Source: Clostridioides difficile | GTDB lineage: Bacteria; Bacillota; Clostridia; Peptostreptococcales; Peptostreptococcaceae | Reading direction: 5' to 3' | NCBI GenBank assembly: GCA_024919175.1 | Contig: CP103804.1 | Span: 62,001 to 126,000, forward strand | Length of the DNA: 64,000 nucleotides | Notes under the pieces: model-generated | Told to the model about the DNA's origin: nothing | Seen by the model: only the letters and a program-made list of their open reading frames with translations | Database searches by the model: none | Shown: positions 16,301 through 24,565 of the stretch, in pieces | Layout of the letters: the number at the start of each line of letters is the position of its first letter | Numbering within the stretch: position 1 is the stretch's first letter | Translations under genes and position numbers: made by a program

Positions 16301-18457
16301 AGATGGGGTGGTGACACATTAGAAAAACATCCATGGCTTGAAAAAAATATAAAAACTGTTACAAATAGGATTATAGAAATTGAATCACGTAGAGGTGATA
16401 TGCCAACAGAAGTTTCTCATCTAGCTGATAATATACAACATTTTGAAGGTATGAATTATTTTGTAAATATCTTAGTTGCTCTTGGTAAAGAAACTTTCCA
16501 GAGAGGATATTCATATGGCAGTAATTATTCAAAAAAAGATGTTTTGAGTTCTCTACTTAAAAATTGTTATCCTACTAAAGAAGATGACTCTAAAGAATTA
16601 AAAAATTTACTTAAAACTACTGATATTACTGAATTAAGATTAATAGAAGCTGCTATGTATGCTCCCCAATGGGTCAACATAATTGAAAAATATTTAAACT
16701 GGAAGGGTCTAAAGAGTACAATTTGGTATTTCCATGCACATATAAATGAAGGCTTCTCTGCTCAAAAAGAATCGGAGGTTGCTATATTCTCTCCTATATC
16801 TCCACAGAGCTTCATGGATGGAGCATTTGATGTAGATTGGTTCTTGGATTCATATAAAACTATTGGAGAAGAAAGATTCAATATCCTTTACAAATCAGCT
16901 AAATACATAACTAGTGGTGGAAACTCTCACAGACGTGCACAACTTTATGCTGATGCTACTCTTGGAAAACTTGATAAAGACATGCTGATGAAGGAAATTG
17001 AAACAAATAGAAATCAAGATAAATTGAGAAGTTTCTCTTTACTTCCTATGAAAAAGGGTGACCTTAAAGAAGCAACTTTCCGTTATGAGTTTATTCAAAA
17101 GTTTGCCAAAGAAAGCAAACAATTTGGTGCACAACGTCGTGAAAGTGAATCAAAAGCTTGTGCAATAGCAATGGAAAACTTAGCTAGGAGTGCTGGTTTT
17201 GAAGATATTAATCGTATGATGTGGGCTCTTGAAACGGAAAAACTGAATGAGGTTGCTCATATATTTAAACCAAAAAATATTGATGGGACTTCACTTTGGA
17301 TAGATGTTGATGAAAAAGGAAAAACATCTATAAAAGTCCAAAAAGGTGATAAGGCTTTAAAAAGTGTGCCAAAAGCACTTGCAAAACATCCATATGTACT
17401 TGAGCTTAAATCAGTACAAAAAGATTTAAAAAGCCAGTATTCTCGTGCAAAACAAAGTTTAGAACAAGCTATGAAAAATGAAACAGTCTTTACAGTTAAG
17501 GAAATCTCCAACATTTATAAAAACCCAGTTATTTGTCCTTTAGTTAAAAATCTAGTTTGGGTATGTGATGATACTATTGGATATATCTATAATGATAAGT
17601 CTAAGTTCTTTATTTGTGATACAACTGGTGAACCTTATAGACTAACTACAAAAAATAAATTAAAACTTGCACATCCAGTTCACCTGTTTGAATCTGGTAA
17701 ATGGAGTGAATTCCAACATGACTTATTTAATAAGCAAATTGTTCAACCATTTAAGCAAGTATTCCGTGAATATTATAGAATAAATGCTGACGAGTTATCT
17801 GAAAAAACTATATCTCGTAGATATGCTGGACATCAAGTACAGCCAAAGAAAACTGTAGCACTTCTTAGAAATCAACTTTGGACTGTTGACTATGAGGAAG
17901 GTTTACAAAAAGTATTCTACAAAGAAAATATAGTAGCAAAGATGTTTGCACTTGCAGATTGGTTTTCACCAGCAGACATTGAGCCTCCAACTATTGAAAC
18001 AGTAGAATTCTTTAATAGAAAGACTTATAAAAGCTTAGAATTAGCTTCTATACCACCAATTCTTTTCTCTGAGGTTATGCGTGATATAGACCTTGTTGTA
18101 AGTGTAGCTCATGCTGGTGGTGTCGACCCTGAGACAAGCCACTCTACTGTAGAGATGCGTATAACTATTGCTAAAGAACTACTATTGCTATTAAAGATTA
18201 ATAATGTTAATTTTGAAGGCTCTCATGCTCTTATCACAGGCAATTTAGGTGAGTACTCTGTACATATGGGCTCTGGTATTGTACATAAAAAAGGAATGGG
18301 TGCTTTAAATATACTTCCTGTACATTCTCAAAGTAGAGGTAAGATATTTCTTCCATTTGCTGATGAAGACCCTAAGACAGCTGAGATTATGTCTAAGATA
18401 TTATTACTTGCTGAAGATAATAAGATTAAAGACCCTAGTATCTTAAGTAATTTATAA
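13391..18457 (+). CDS. Giant DUF4132-domain protein
   Basis: 1688 residues, soluble, no signal peptide. The first two thirds are helical and repeat-like, with leucine-rich pairs of helices resembling HEAT/ARM solenoids (for example around residues 180-600). DUF4132 lies roughly at residues 1250-1450 (KSVPKALAKHPYVLELKSV; YSRAKQSLEQAM; ICPLVKNLVWV), followed by a conserved C-terminal region with LLRNQLWTVDYEEGLQKVFY and FSEVMRDIDLVVSVAHAGGV. E. coli YehI carries DUF4132 in a cluster with a MoxR-type AAA ATPase and VWA protein; such sets have been proposed as conflict systems. Here the gene has only the 139-residue partner beside it; an AAA/VWA pair lies 21 kb away. GGAGG precedes the ATG. The function is unknown. 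Confidence 0.85.
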   Translation: MSERTRVEKNPKIIEDFKQNFTKSSSKPYYDLAKALWDCVKDESYYYDVKDENKFLDMIKKYYNCYYYEIESVDTLLSGPLKNALELMFTPEQVEELCQLIKRRMNYTYSGGYYRKGYRSNRLKDYFRNMIRLISYYVSLIHYDFSVLDYLTLPDKVLQYDYIMSDKIALEIDKGNNDVINALEEVIFGENQTALLTRQMIIGIMKSHSEKCYEMLSKLLLAAKQQEGLRQQIVESLDEGTIPASIYMLKTILDNNLERFSSVIRALDTWTGLGFSDQKPGVVRKCLELSYKSLTDEQFRMESINSNDNLEIYFALWATATYNIYDAYSLIEKLLSYDEKYKKLVSLYFLSNTESTYFKHSVASKNIKGDDLEILAWVVRNFYVESSVGYYYNWQNRTVDFDLSDSPIDKDFETRKEQFENLKHTLELLNSKTKEFSGSVFPWSWVEISSHNILRCMMTLTAYDMNSQFMDVLMDNCYLMSSDLRASLIANFINEPKTDKQRSFLLECLSDKSVSNREIVLSLLKKLDLSDVELDKINNLLALKTSSIRQTVIKILLEQDDLKLENIASSLIKSSNSQKCLGGLEIVNLLKDNTDRQEIYNKLILLVESVDKSKKNTSQVQILIDNLLGKAKNDYCKENGFGIYNPENKVQIPEQFDFKYDSSSPSKLNKIISNLSLSSNEDSVSISTKKEAKKILDVDINKILKIYEKFDELIIENADYEYEVERWSGNVDKVLLGYSTYNLTPIKRITGNNKDTIDNYPLAELWRETSKKLHLDYKTILDILFYSIRPCSYHEIEKSWFSSIYSNVLDEKKQKKLYSKLDKLKFDVLTRRILAVLLNEFDQKEIFEYCLDTYYKLRNLLTTEQCKKQRVEFTKNYYRQNEYCPALDAPILNYWLGKAHSFIYDDISFTKFFYTTFANYQLLEYKFPFYANIDIFARAYELGLMTEEQINREMVTGYNATNIIRILTNPRWGGDTLEKHPWLEKNIKTVTNRIIEIESRRGDMPTEVSHLADNIQHFEGMNYFVNILVALGKETFQRGYSYGSNYSKKDVLSSLLKNCYPTKEDDSKELKNLLKTTDITELRLIEAAMYAPQWVNIIEKYLNWKGLKSTIWYFHAHINEGFSAQKESEVAIFSPISPQSFMDGAFDVDWFLDSYKTIGEERFNILYKSAKYITSGGNSHRRAQLYADATLGKLDKDMLMKEIETNRNQDKLRSFSLLPMKKGDLKEATFRYEFIQKFAKESKQFGAQRRESESKACAIAMENLARSAGFEDINRMMWALETEKLNEVAHIFKPKNIDGTSLWIDVDEKGKTSIKVQKGDKALKSVPKALAKHPYVLELKSVQKDLKSQYSRAKQSLEQAMKNETVFTVKEISNIYKNPVICPLVKNLVWVCDDTIGYIYNDKSKFFICDTTGEPYRLTTKNKLKLAHPVHLFESGKWSEFQHDLFNKQIVQPFKQVFREYYRINADELSEKTISRRYAGHQVQPKKTVALLRNQLWTVDYEEGLQKVFYKENIVAKMFALADWFSPADIEPPTIETVEFFNRKTYKSLELASIPPILFSEVMRDIDLVVSVAHAGGVDPETSHSTVEMRITIAKELLLLLKINNVNFEGSHALITGNLGEYSVHMGSGIVHKKGMGALNILPVHSQSRGKIFLPFADEDPKTAEIMSKILLLAEDNKIKDPSILSNL

Positions 18458-18490
18458 ATATGAGTAATTTATAAATATAAAAACTATCTC

Positions 18491-18540
18491 TAAAATATAT
18501 TGGACTTTCTAATTTTTTAAAGAAAGTCCAATATATTTTA
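18491..18540. terminator. Bidirectional terminator after the DUF4132 gene
   Basis: Perfect 20-bp arms (TAAAATATATTGGACTTTCT and its complement) around a 10-base loop, placed between the convergent DUF4132 and response-regulator genes. Confidence 0.9.
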
Positions 18541-18654
18541 CACTATAATTTATATAAATTAGTTCATAGTTATAAATAATTCATATGAATTTTTCTTATA
18601 TCATCTTTATAATACTTGCTGTATAACACTAAAAGAACTTTTCTTCTCTTTTCA

Positions 18655-19392
18655 TTAAAATCTTTTAACCCTATAAAATCTATATAAAAAATCTTTTTCT
18701 AGAGATTTGTTTAATATGGCATTTTCTTGAAAATTTATAAACCTTATCTCCAAAGAAGATTTATTTATAGGTATAATCTTATGTATAAGCCTTAAATTTA
18801 CTATGTATTGTCTATGAGTCATAAAGAAATTAGGAGGTAGACGTTTTTTTAAGTCATCAAAATTCTCATAAAACTTTATTATATCTTCATCTTTAGTATG
18901 TAGATTAATGGCTCTTGAATTTTTTTCAAACATAACTATATCATCAAAATTAATCATGTGAATCTGCTTCCTTATTTTATATACAAAAAGAGTATCTTCT
19001 ATAAAATTATTCTTAGCAATTTTATGAGAGTTGATATGGTCTATGGCTATATTAATTGAATCAAGTATTTTCTCTTTTTTAAAGGGCTTAACTATAAAAT
19101 CTATGGGATGCACTTTAAAACTTTCTAGACTATAATCAGCAAAACCTGTTACAAATACTATATGTATATCTTTATCTATAGAAAGAATTTCTTTAGCAGA
19201 ATCAATCCCATTTTTATATGGCATGTCAATGTCAATAATCAATAAGTCTATTTTCTCATTTTTTATAAATTCAATTGCCTCTATACCATCCTTAACTTTT
19301 TTAACATAATCCACATATCCAGACTCTTTAACTATATTTGCTATATCATCTCTTACAATTTTATCATCGTCGCAAATCAAAACTTTTATCAC
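18655..19392 (-). CDS. LytTR-family response regulator
   Basis: AgrA/LytR-type response regulator of 245 residues. The receiver domain (1-120) has the acidic pair DD at 8-9, phosphoacceptor Asp in LLIIDIDMPYKNG (about 55), and the conserved Lys in FIVKPFKKEK (about 103). The LytTR DNA-binding domain occupies about 140-240 (IVMFEKNSRAINLHTK; FFMTHRQYIVNLRLI). It starts 18 bp after the histidine kinase gene, forming a two-component pair transcribed away from an ABC transporter operon, its probable target. Confidence 0.92.
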   Translation of the reverse strand: MIKVLICDDDKIVRDDIANIVKESGYVDYVKKVKDGIEAIEFIKNEKIDLLIIDIDMPYKNGIDSAKEILSIDKDIHIVFVTGFADYSLESFKVHPIDFIVKPFKKEKILDSINIAIDHINSHKIAKNNFIEDTLFVYKIRKQIHMINFDDIVMFEKNSRAINLHTKDEDIIKFYENFDDLKKRLPPNFFMTHRQYIVNLRLIHKIIPINKSSLEIRFINFQENAILNKSLEKDFLYRFYRVKRF

Positions 19393-19410
19393 AGACTTCT
19401 CTCCTCCTAA

Positions 19411-20346
19411 CTAATAGTATTTTGGTATTAAGATTACAAATTCAGTTAAAAAATCATCACTATTTACAAGTATACTATAATCATACTTATCTAATATATT
19501 TTTAACTAGATATAAACCATAACCCCTATCTTGTCCTTCTTTAGTGCTAAAACCATCCCAAAATATACTTTCAACATCATGTATTTTAGGGCCATTATTT
19601 TTTATGGATATAATATACTGAAATTCATCTTCATATGCATGTAATCTTATATATTTCTTTTCCTTTTTTATAACAGACAAAGACTCTATTGCATTATCTA
19701 TTATGTTTAATAGTACTGAACTCATATCGTTAGGTTCAATATCTAAATTATCCATAAAATCTTGAATGTAGACATCAAAAGATATATTTTTTTGAAGGCA
19801 TTCCTCATATTTCAATGACGCTATAGCATCTAAGTAGGATACTTTTCCATATCTTGAATTTTTTGATTTAAAGCTATTTGATATATTCATTATGTATTCT
19901 TTGGCATCTTCACTTAATCCAGTATTTAATAGAGAGTATACTACTTGCAAATGTTTCAAATAGTCATGTTTTTGACTTCTTAATTTGACGATTATATTAT
20001 CCTTATGATTTATTTTACTATCTAGTTTTTGTAGCTTGGATTCTTGTTCATTGTTATTATTTATCAATCTTATAAATTTAAATCCTATATAGCAACTTAA
20101 CATAATTAAAATTAAAAAAAGTATAATATTTAATACTCCTTCAAGTAAAAAACTATATCCTAAACTTAATTGGACATATTGAATGCCCTCCATGAACAAA
20201 ATCCATACAAAGCAAGATATAAAAAATGTTACCAGTACTCTTTTCAATATGTCTAATTCTTGATAAAATCTATATTTATTCATTATAAGATTGCTAAAGA
20301 TAAATAAAGTTAGTATTCCTATAGGAACTATAAAATTGTTCTCCAT
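19411..20346 (-). CDS. Sensor histidine kinase, AgrC/GHKL type
   Basis: Membrane sensor of 311 residues. Two or three hydrophobic segments fill residues 5-95 (PIGILTLFIFSNLIM; VLVTFFISCFVWILF; GVLNIILFLILIMLSCYIG), then a coiled coil and the dimerisation box RSQKHDYLKHLQ with the phosphoacceptor His near 130. The GHKL ATPase domain shows NIIDNAIES (N box) and DRGYGLYLVKNI (G box). The N-terminus is shorter than AgrC, so it may sense a peptide or the state of the neighbouring transporter. It is paired with the LytTR regulator and divergent from the ABC genes. Confidence 0.9.
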   Translation of the reverse strand: MENNFIVPIGILTLFIFSNLIMNKYRFYQELDILKRVLVTFFISCFVWILFMEGIQYVQLSLGYSFLLEGVLNIILFLILIMLSCYIGFKFIRLINNNNEQESKLQKLDSKINHKDNIIVKLRSQKHDYLKHLQVVYSLLNTGLSEDAKEYIMNISNSFKSKNSRYGKVSYLDAIASLKYEECLQKNISFDVYIQDFMDNLDIEPNDMSSVLLNIIDNAIESLSVIKKEKKYIRLHAYEDEFQYIISIKNNGPKIHDVESIFWDGFSTKEGQDRGYGLYLVKNILDKYDYSILVNSDDFLTEFVILIPKYY

Positions 20347-20553
20347 AATTTCCCTCTCCTCTACAATTTATATGAGAATTATATCATTTTAAAAAAATTA
20401 TGTAAAAAGTCAAAATTTACATATACATTAATTAAACTTGTAAAAATACATATAAATTTGAACAATTAAGTACTTAAAATTTGAAAATACTTACTTTGCT
20501 ATATATTTTAGATAAATATATAATTGATTTAGTTAAGAAAGGAAGTGGTAAAT
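20347..20553. promoter_or_regulatory. Divergent promoter region of the two-component system and ABC operon
   Basis: AT-rich 207 bp between divergent start codons. Two ACATATA motifs (20419-20425 and 20448-20454) lie in it, but their 29-bp spacing is not the usual LytTR direct-repeat period. A plausible plus-strand promoter is TTGAAA near 20480. No site is certain. Confidence 0.35.
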
Positions 20554-23130
20554 ATGAAAGATAATTTGAAAATAGTACTAAAATACATAAAAAGTTACAA
20601 AGCTAGATCTTTAGCAATTGCTCTGAGTATAATTCTTGCTACATCACTTATTGTTGGTATTGGTACCCTCTCAAGAAGTGCTCAGCAAGCAGATGTAGAT
20701 AGATTGAAAAGAGAGATTGGAACTGACCATGCATACTTTAAAGATATAAAGAGAAATCAGCTAGAATCCATAAAAGCTAGTAAAGATATTAAAAATTTGG
20801 GTATAACATCTTACTATGCATCTACAGATGTTAATGAAAAGTTAGCTATAAACATACTACATGCAGATAAAAATTACTTGACTAGTCATTCTAAACTTAT
20901 AAAAGGTCGGTTTCCAAAGGCTAGCAATGAGGTAGTGGTAGAGAAATGGGTTTTAAATAGTATGGGCTTGAAACCAGAGACAAATCAAGACCTTATCTTT
21001 AAATTATATCAAAAAGAAAATCCAGAAACTTTTAAAGTTGTTGGAATACTTGAAGATAGATTTATAGAGAAACAAAAGGGTAAGTGTGAAATTTTTTTGA
21101 ATCTCAATGAATCAAAATTGGATGAGTTTACAGCTTATATTGAATTTATTGAAGGCAGTGATATAAATACAAACATAGACAATATAGTAAAAAATGCTAT
21201 GTTGGATGAGAAAAGTATGGGAAGAAACTCAATGCTTATAGACTCTACTATGGAAAATGGTACTTTAGATGACTCAAGTAAATATACTGCAATTGCTATG
21301 AGTCTATTTTCTGGTATTGTAATATATAGTATCTATGTTATATCAATATACCAAAGGATACAAGAATATGGTATCTTAAGAGCTATTGGAGCCACTAACT
21401 TTAGGATTTTCAAACTTATGTTTTATGAACTTTTCATACTTGCTTTGATAGCAATGCCTATAGGTATATGTACAGGTTTGGGAGGTGCACAGATATTTAA
21501 TAGGTCTGCAGGAAATATTAAATTTGAAGGAAATATAAATGTTACACCTTTTGTTATTCCAGATAAAATAATTCTCTTATCAATTGCATGTACAATACTA
21601 ATAATACTGATTATAAGTTCCTTTACATACTTAAAAATAAGAAGAATTTCTCCTATCGATGCTATAAGAAAAACTTTTGGAACTGATAAGAATGTAACTA
21701 AAGTTAATTCTTTAATATCAAAATTAACTTTAAATATATCAGCAACAAAATCTATATCTGCGAAAAACATCTTTAGAAATAAAAATAGCTTCATTATAAT
21801 TATATTGTCCATGAGCATTGGAGGTATAATCGTCATAAAAGACAATTATAAATCTTCTTTTTTAGATGTCCAAAATAAAAGTATTCAAGAGCAGGCATAT
21901 ATGAATTCAGATTTTATTCTATCAAATGCTTATTTTAATCAAACTGGTAATAATACTTCTTTCAAGGATATAAGGGGTTTTAATGATAATCAGATAGACA
22001 AAATAAAAAATATAGATGGAATTGACAAAGTTAAAACTGCTAGCATCTTAAACACAAGAATAGAGGTAGATAAAATAAATAGATTAGATTACTACGAAGC
22101 TATAAACTCAACTCCTTATTATAAGAAATATCCTTTATTCACAAAAAATAAGACTACTGGAAAATATACACTAAAGCAAAAGTTAAAAGGTTATAATGAT
22201 GAGATGATAAGGTCATTAGAAAAGTATTTGGTGAGTGGAAGTATAAACTTGGAAAAAATGAAAAAAGAAAACCTAGCTATAGTATATGTGCCAGAAATTT
22301 CTAAAACGCAGAAATACACAAAAACTTATATCCCTGGTGAAGGAACACCAGCTGTAGATATAAAAGTAGGTGATACTATAAAAGTCAAATATCCAAAGGA
22401 TGGAATAGACCAAGAACTTTATGAAACTCTAAAAGATAATTATGAATACCTAGAATATGAATTTAAAGTTGGAGCTATCATAAGTTATACTTTTGCAGAT
22501 AATGGGATGTACTCTGGAGATGATGGTGTAGATGTAATAACGAGTAGCGAATATCTAAAAAAACTAACTGGTGTAGATAAGTATAACTTAGTTTATACAG
22601 ACCTTAGTGAAAATGCAAACAATAAAAAAATAAATAAACTTTTAGGTAAAATTGGAAGTGAAGTTCCTGGAACTACAACAGTAGACATGATGGTAGAAAA
22701 AGAAAACTCTGATAAGATGACATCTAGATCCATGATTTATAATTATGGAATAGTAGCAGTGATGTTCATAATTAGTGTGCTTAACATAATAAACAACATA
22801 AGTTATAACTTAACCTCAAGAACTAGCGAATTTGGAATGTTAAGGGCTATTGGTATCTCTGAGAGAGAATTTAAAAATATGATACTTTATGAAGGAATAT
22901 TATATGGAGCACTCTCAAGTGTAATTACCATCGTGTCAGGACTTATAATACAATTTAAAATGTATTACATGCAGGATTTTGTATCATATGGATTAGATTT
23001 TTCAATAGATTACAAAATATATATACTAGTTGTTTTAGTAAATATAATTGTAGGTATTCTAGCTACATATATTCCATTAAGGAAAATAAATAAAATTAGT
23101 ATAGTTGAAGCTATAAACATCACAGAATAG
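20554..23130 (+). CDS. ABC transporter permease (MacB/FtsX type)
   Basis: 858-residue permease. One membrane helix near residues 15-38 is followed by a large extracytoplasmic region, three helices at about 245-365 (FtsX-like domain), another long external region from about 405, and three final helices at 730-850 ending in the second FtsX-like domain (TSRTSEFGMLRAIGISEREFK). The first copy has the matching QEYGILRAIGATNFRIFK. This layout is typical of exporters of antimicrobial peptides, lipoproteins or bacteriocins in Firmicutes. AAAGGAAG is nine bases before the ATG at 20554; GTG three codons earlier is less likely. The ATPase gene begins 11 bp after the stop. Confidence 0.9.
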   Translation: MKDNLKIVLKYIKSYKARSLAIALSIILATSLIVGIGTLSRSAQQADVDRLKREIGTDHAYFKDIKRNQLESIKASKDIKNLGITSYYASTDVNEKLAINILHADKNYLTSHSKLIKGRFPKASNEVVVEKWVLNSMGLKPETNQDLIFKLYQKENPETFKVVGILEDRFIEKQKGKCEIFLNLNESKLDEFTAYIEFIEGSDINTNIDNIVKNAMLDEKSMGRNSMLIDSTMENGTLDDSSKYTAIAMSLFSGIVIYSIYVISIYQRIQEYGILRAIGATNFRIFKLMFYELFILALIAMPIGICTGLGGAQIFNRSAGNIKFEGNINVTPFVIPDKIILLSIACTILIILIISSFTYLKIRRISPIDAIRKTFGTDKNVTKVNSLISKLTLNISATKSISAKNIFRNKNSFIIIILSMSIGGIIVIKDNYKSSFLDVQNKSIQEQAYMNSDFILSNAYFNQTGNNTSFKDIRGFNDNQIDKIKNIDGIDKVKTASILNTRIEVDKINRLDYYEAINSTPYYKKYPLFTKNKTTGKYTLKQKLKGYNDEMIRSLEKYLVSGSINLEKMKKENLAIVYVPEISKTQKYTKTYIPGEGTPAVDIKVGDTIKVKYPKDGIDQELYETLKDNYEYLEYEFKVGAIISYTFADNGMYSGDDGVDVITSSEYLKKLTGVDKYNLVYTDLSENANNKKINKLLGKIGSEVPGTTTVDMMVEKENSDKMTSRSMIYNYGIVAVMFIISVLNIINNISYNLTSRTSEFGMLRAIGISEREFKNMILYEGILYGALSSVITIVSGLIIQFKMYYMQDFVSYGLDFSIDYKIYILVVLVNIIVGILATYIPLRKINKISIVEAINITE

Positions 23131-23141
23131 GAGGGGTAATT

Positions 23142-23804
23142 ATGCCTATATTGGAAACTATTAACTTAGGTAAGATTTATGGAAAAAAGGAAACATCTGT
23201 ACATGCTCTAAAGGATGCAAATTTAAAAATAAATAAAGGCGAGTTTGTTGCAATAATTGGACCAAGTGGAAGTGGAAAAAGTACATTTCTACATTTAGTA
23301 GGAGGTCTTGAGAGACCAAGCAATGGCACTATAAAAGTAGCTGGTAAAGATATATGTTGTCTCTCAGATAAAGAATTAGCAAGATATAGAAGACAAAAAG
23401 TAGGATTTGTCTTTCAACAGTATAATCTAATTCCTGTATTAAATGTAAAGGAAAATATAGAATTACCACTAAAATTAGATAATAAAAAAGTTGATGAAGA
23501 ATACATTGAAGACCTTATAAATTTATTGGGCCTTAACGAAAGGAAAAATCATCTTCCCAATCAATTATCTGGTGGTCAACAACAAAGAGTTGCTATTGCA
23601 CGTGCTTTATCTGCAAAACCAAGTATAATCCTAGCAGATGAACCAACAGGAAATTTGGATAGTAAAACTACAGAAGAAGTTATGGATTTACTAAAAAGTT
23701 CTATAAAAAAATATAACCAAACGCTTATAATAATAACACATAATGAAAATATTGCTAGAAAAGCAGACAGAATTATATCTATAATAGATGGAGAGCTTAG
23801 TTAA
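23142..23804 (+). CDS. ABC transporter ATP-binding protein (MacB/LolD type)
   Basis: 220-residue ATPase with Walker A GPSGSGKST (about 39), Q-loop VFQQYN, signature LSGGQQQRVAIARAL, Walker B IILADEPTGNLDS and switch His in IITHNE. It belongs to the MacB/LolD/BceA group that energises FtsX-type permeases. It is directly downstream of the 858-residue permease, with GGAGGGG before the ATG, and forms a two-gene transporter likely regulated by the divergent LytTR system. Confidence 0.95.
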   Translation: MPILETINLGKIYGKKETSVHALKDANLKINKGEFVAIIGPSGSGKSTFLHLVGGLERPSNGTIKVAGKDICCLSDKELARYRRQKVGFVFQQYNLIPVLNVKENIELPLKLDNKKVDEEYIEDLINLLGLNERKNHLPNQLSGGQQQRVAIARALSAKPSIILADEPTGNLDSKTTEEVMDLLKSSIKKYNQTLIIITHNENIARKADRIISIIDGELS

Positions 23805-23843
23805 ACTAACACTCAAAAACTATTTATAGAAAAGAGGATTTAA

Positions 23844-24185
23844 ATGTTATTAGTTTTAGGTAATTTAAATTTAGACTTGGATTTTGACTATCGAATAATA
23901 AGAGAGGAAAATGATGATGTAGATATATTTATAGATATTAATTATCGTAGTTTAGATATAGATACTGATGGTTCTAACTTGTTCAATTCTAGAATCCAAT
24001 TCCCATTTGTAAGAGCATTAATTCTAAGGTTGAATAAAAACAATCATTACATGACAATTCATTTGTTAAGAGATATAGATTTATTTTCTGCTTTTGCCAA
24101 CTTCGAGGTAGATTACAATGACTCTGTAATAAATATAAAAAATCAAAATGAGAAAGTTATTCTAAACAAATCTATCAAAAAGTAA
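23844..24185 (+). CDS. Hypothetical protein
   Basis: Not recognised. 113 residues rich in Asp, Asn and Ile, with strand-like segments and no membrane helix or signal. AAGAGG precedes the ATG. It lies 40 bp after the ABC ATPase gene on the same strand and before the terminator at 24189, so it could be the last gene of that operon. No function is suggested. Confidence 0.6.
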   Translation: MLLVLGNLNLDLDFDYRIIREENDDVDIFIDINYRSLDIDTDGSNLFNSRIQFPFVRALILRLNKNNHYMTIHLLRDIDLFSAFANFEVDYNDSVINIKNQNEKVILNKSIKK

Positions 24186-24188
24186 TAA

Positions 24189-24220
24189 GGGGGCCTTAAT
24201 AGGCCCCAGTTCTTTTTGTT
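24189..24220 (+). terminator. Terminator of the ABC operon
   Basis: GGGGCC/GGCCCC stem with a TTAATA loop, followed by AGTTCTTTTTG. Confidence 0.85.
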
Positions 24221-24565
24221 TTCTATACCTATTATATCATGATAAATAGATTAGTCAATAGAATTTTCTGAATATTTTTATAATTTTTTCATAAAGTTTT
24301 TTATATATTTTGCTTTAAAATTATATGTAATAAAAAAATTTTGTGACTAATTTTAAAGTTAATTAATTAAATATACATATTCAGAAACAATATAAATTCT
24401 TTTACCTTCTATCATTTTCATTTAGGTTTTAAGTTATAATCTATTATTAACAAATATTTATATATGGCTATAATAAAACTCCATTTGTATGCAAATCTAA
24501 TAATTTATATACAAGTTTAATAACTTATATTCAAGTCTAATATAATTAATATTCTGCAATAAGTA
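24221..24565. other. Intergenic stretch with three 20-bp tandem repeats
   Basis: AT-rich, no reading frame. Three imperfect repeats start at 24492, 24512 and 24532 (consensus CAAGTCTAATAATTTATATA), ending 15 bp before the adhE stop. No hairpin with a T-run ends adhE within this stretch. Confidence 0.6.
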
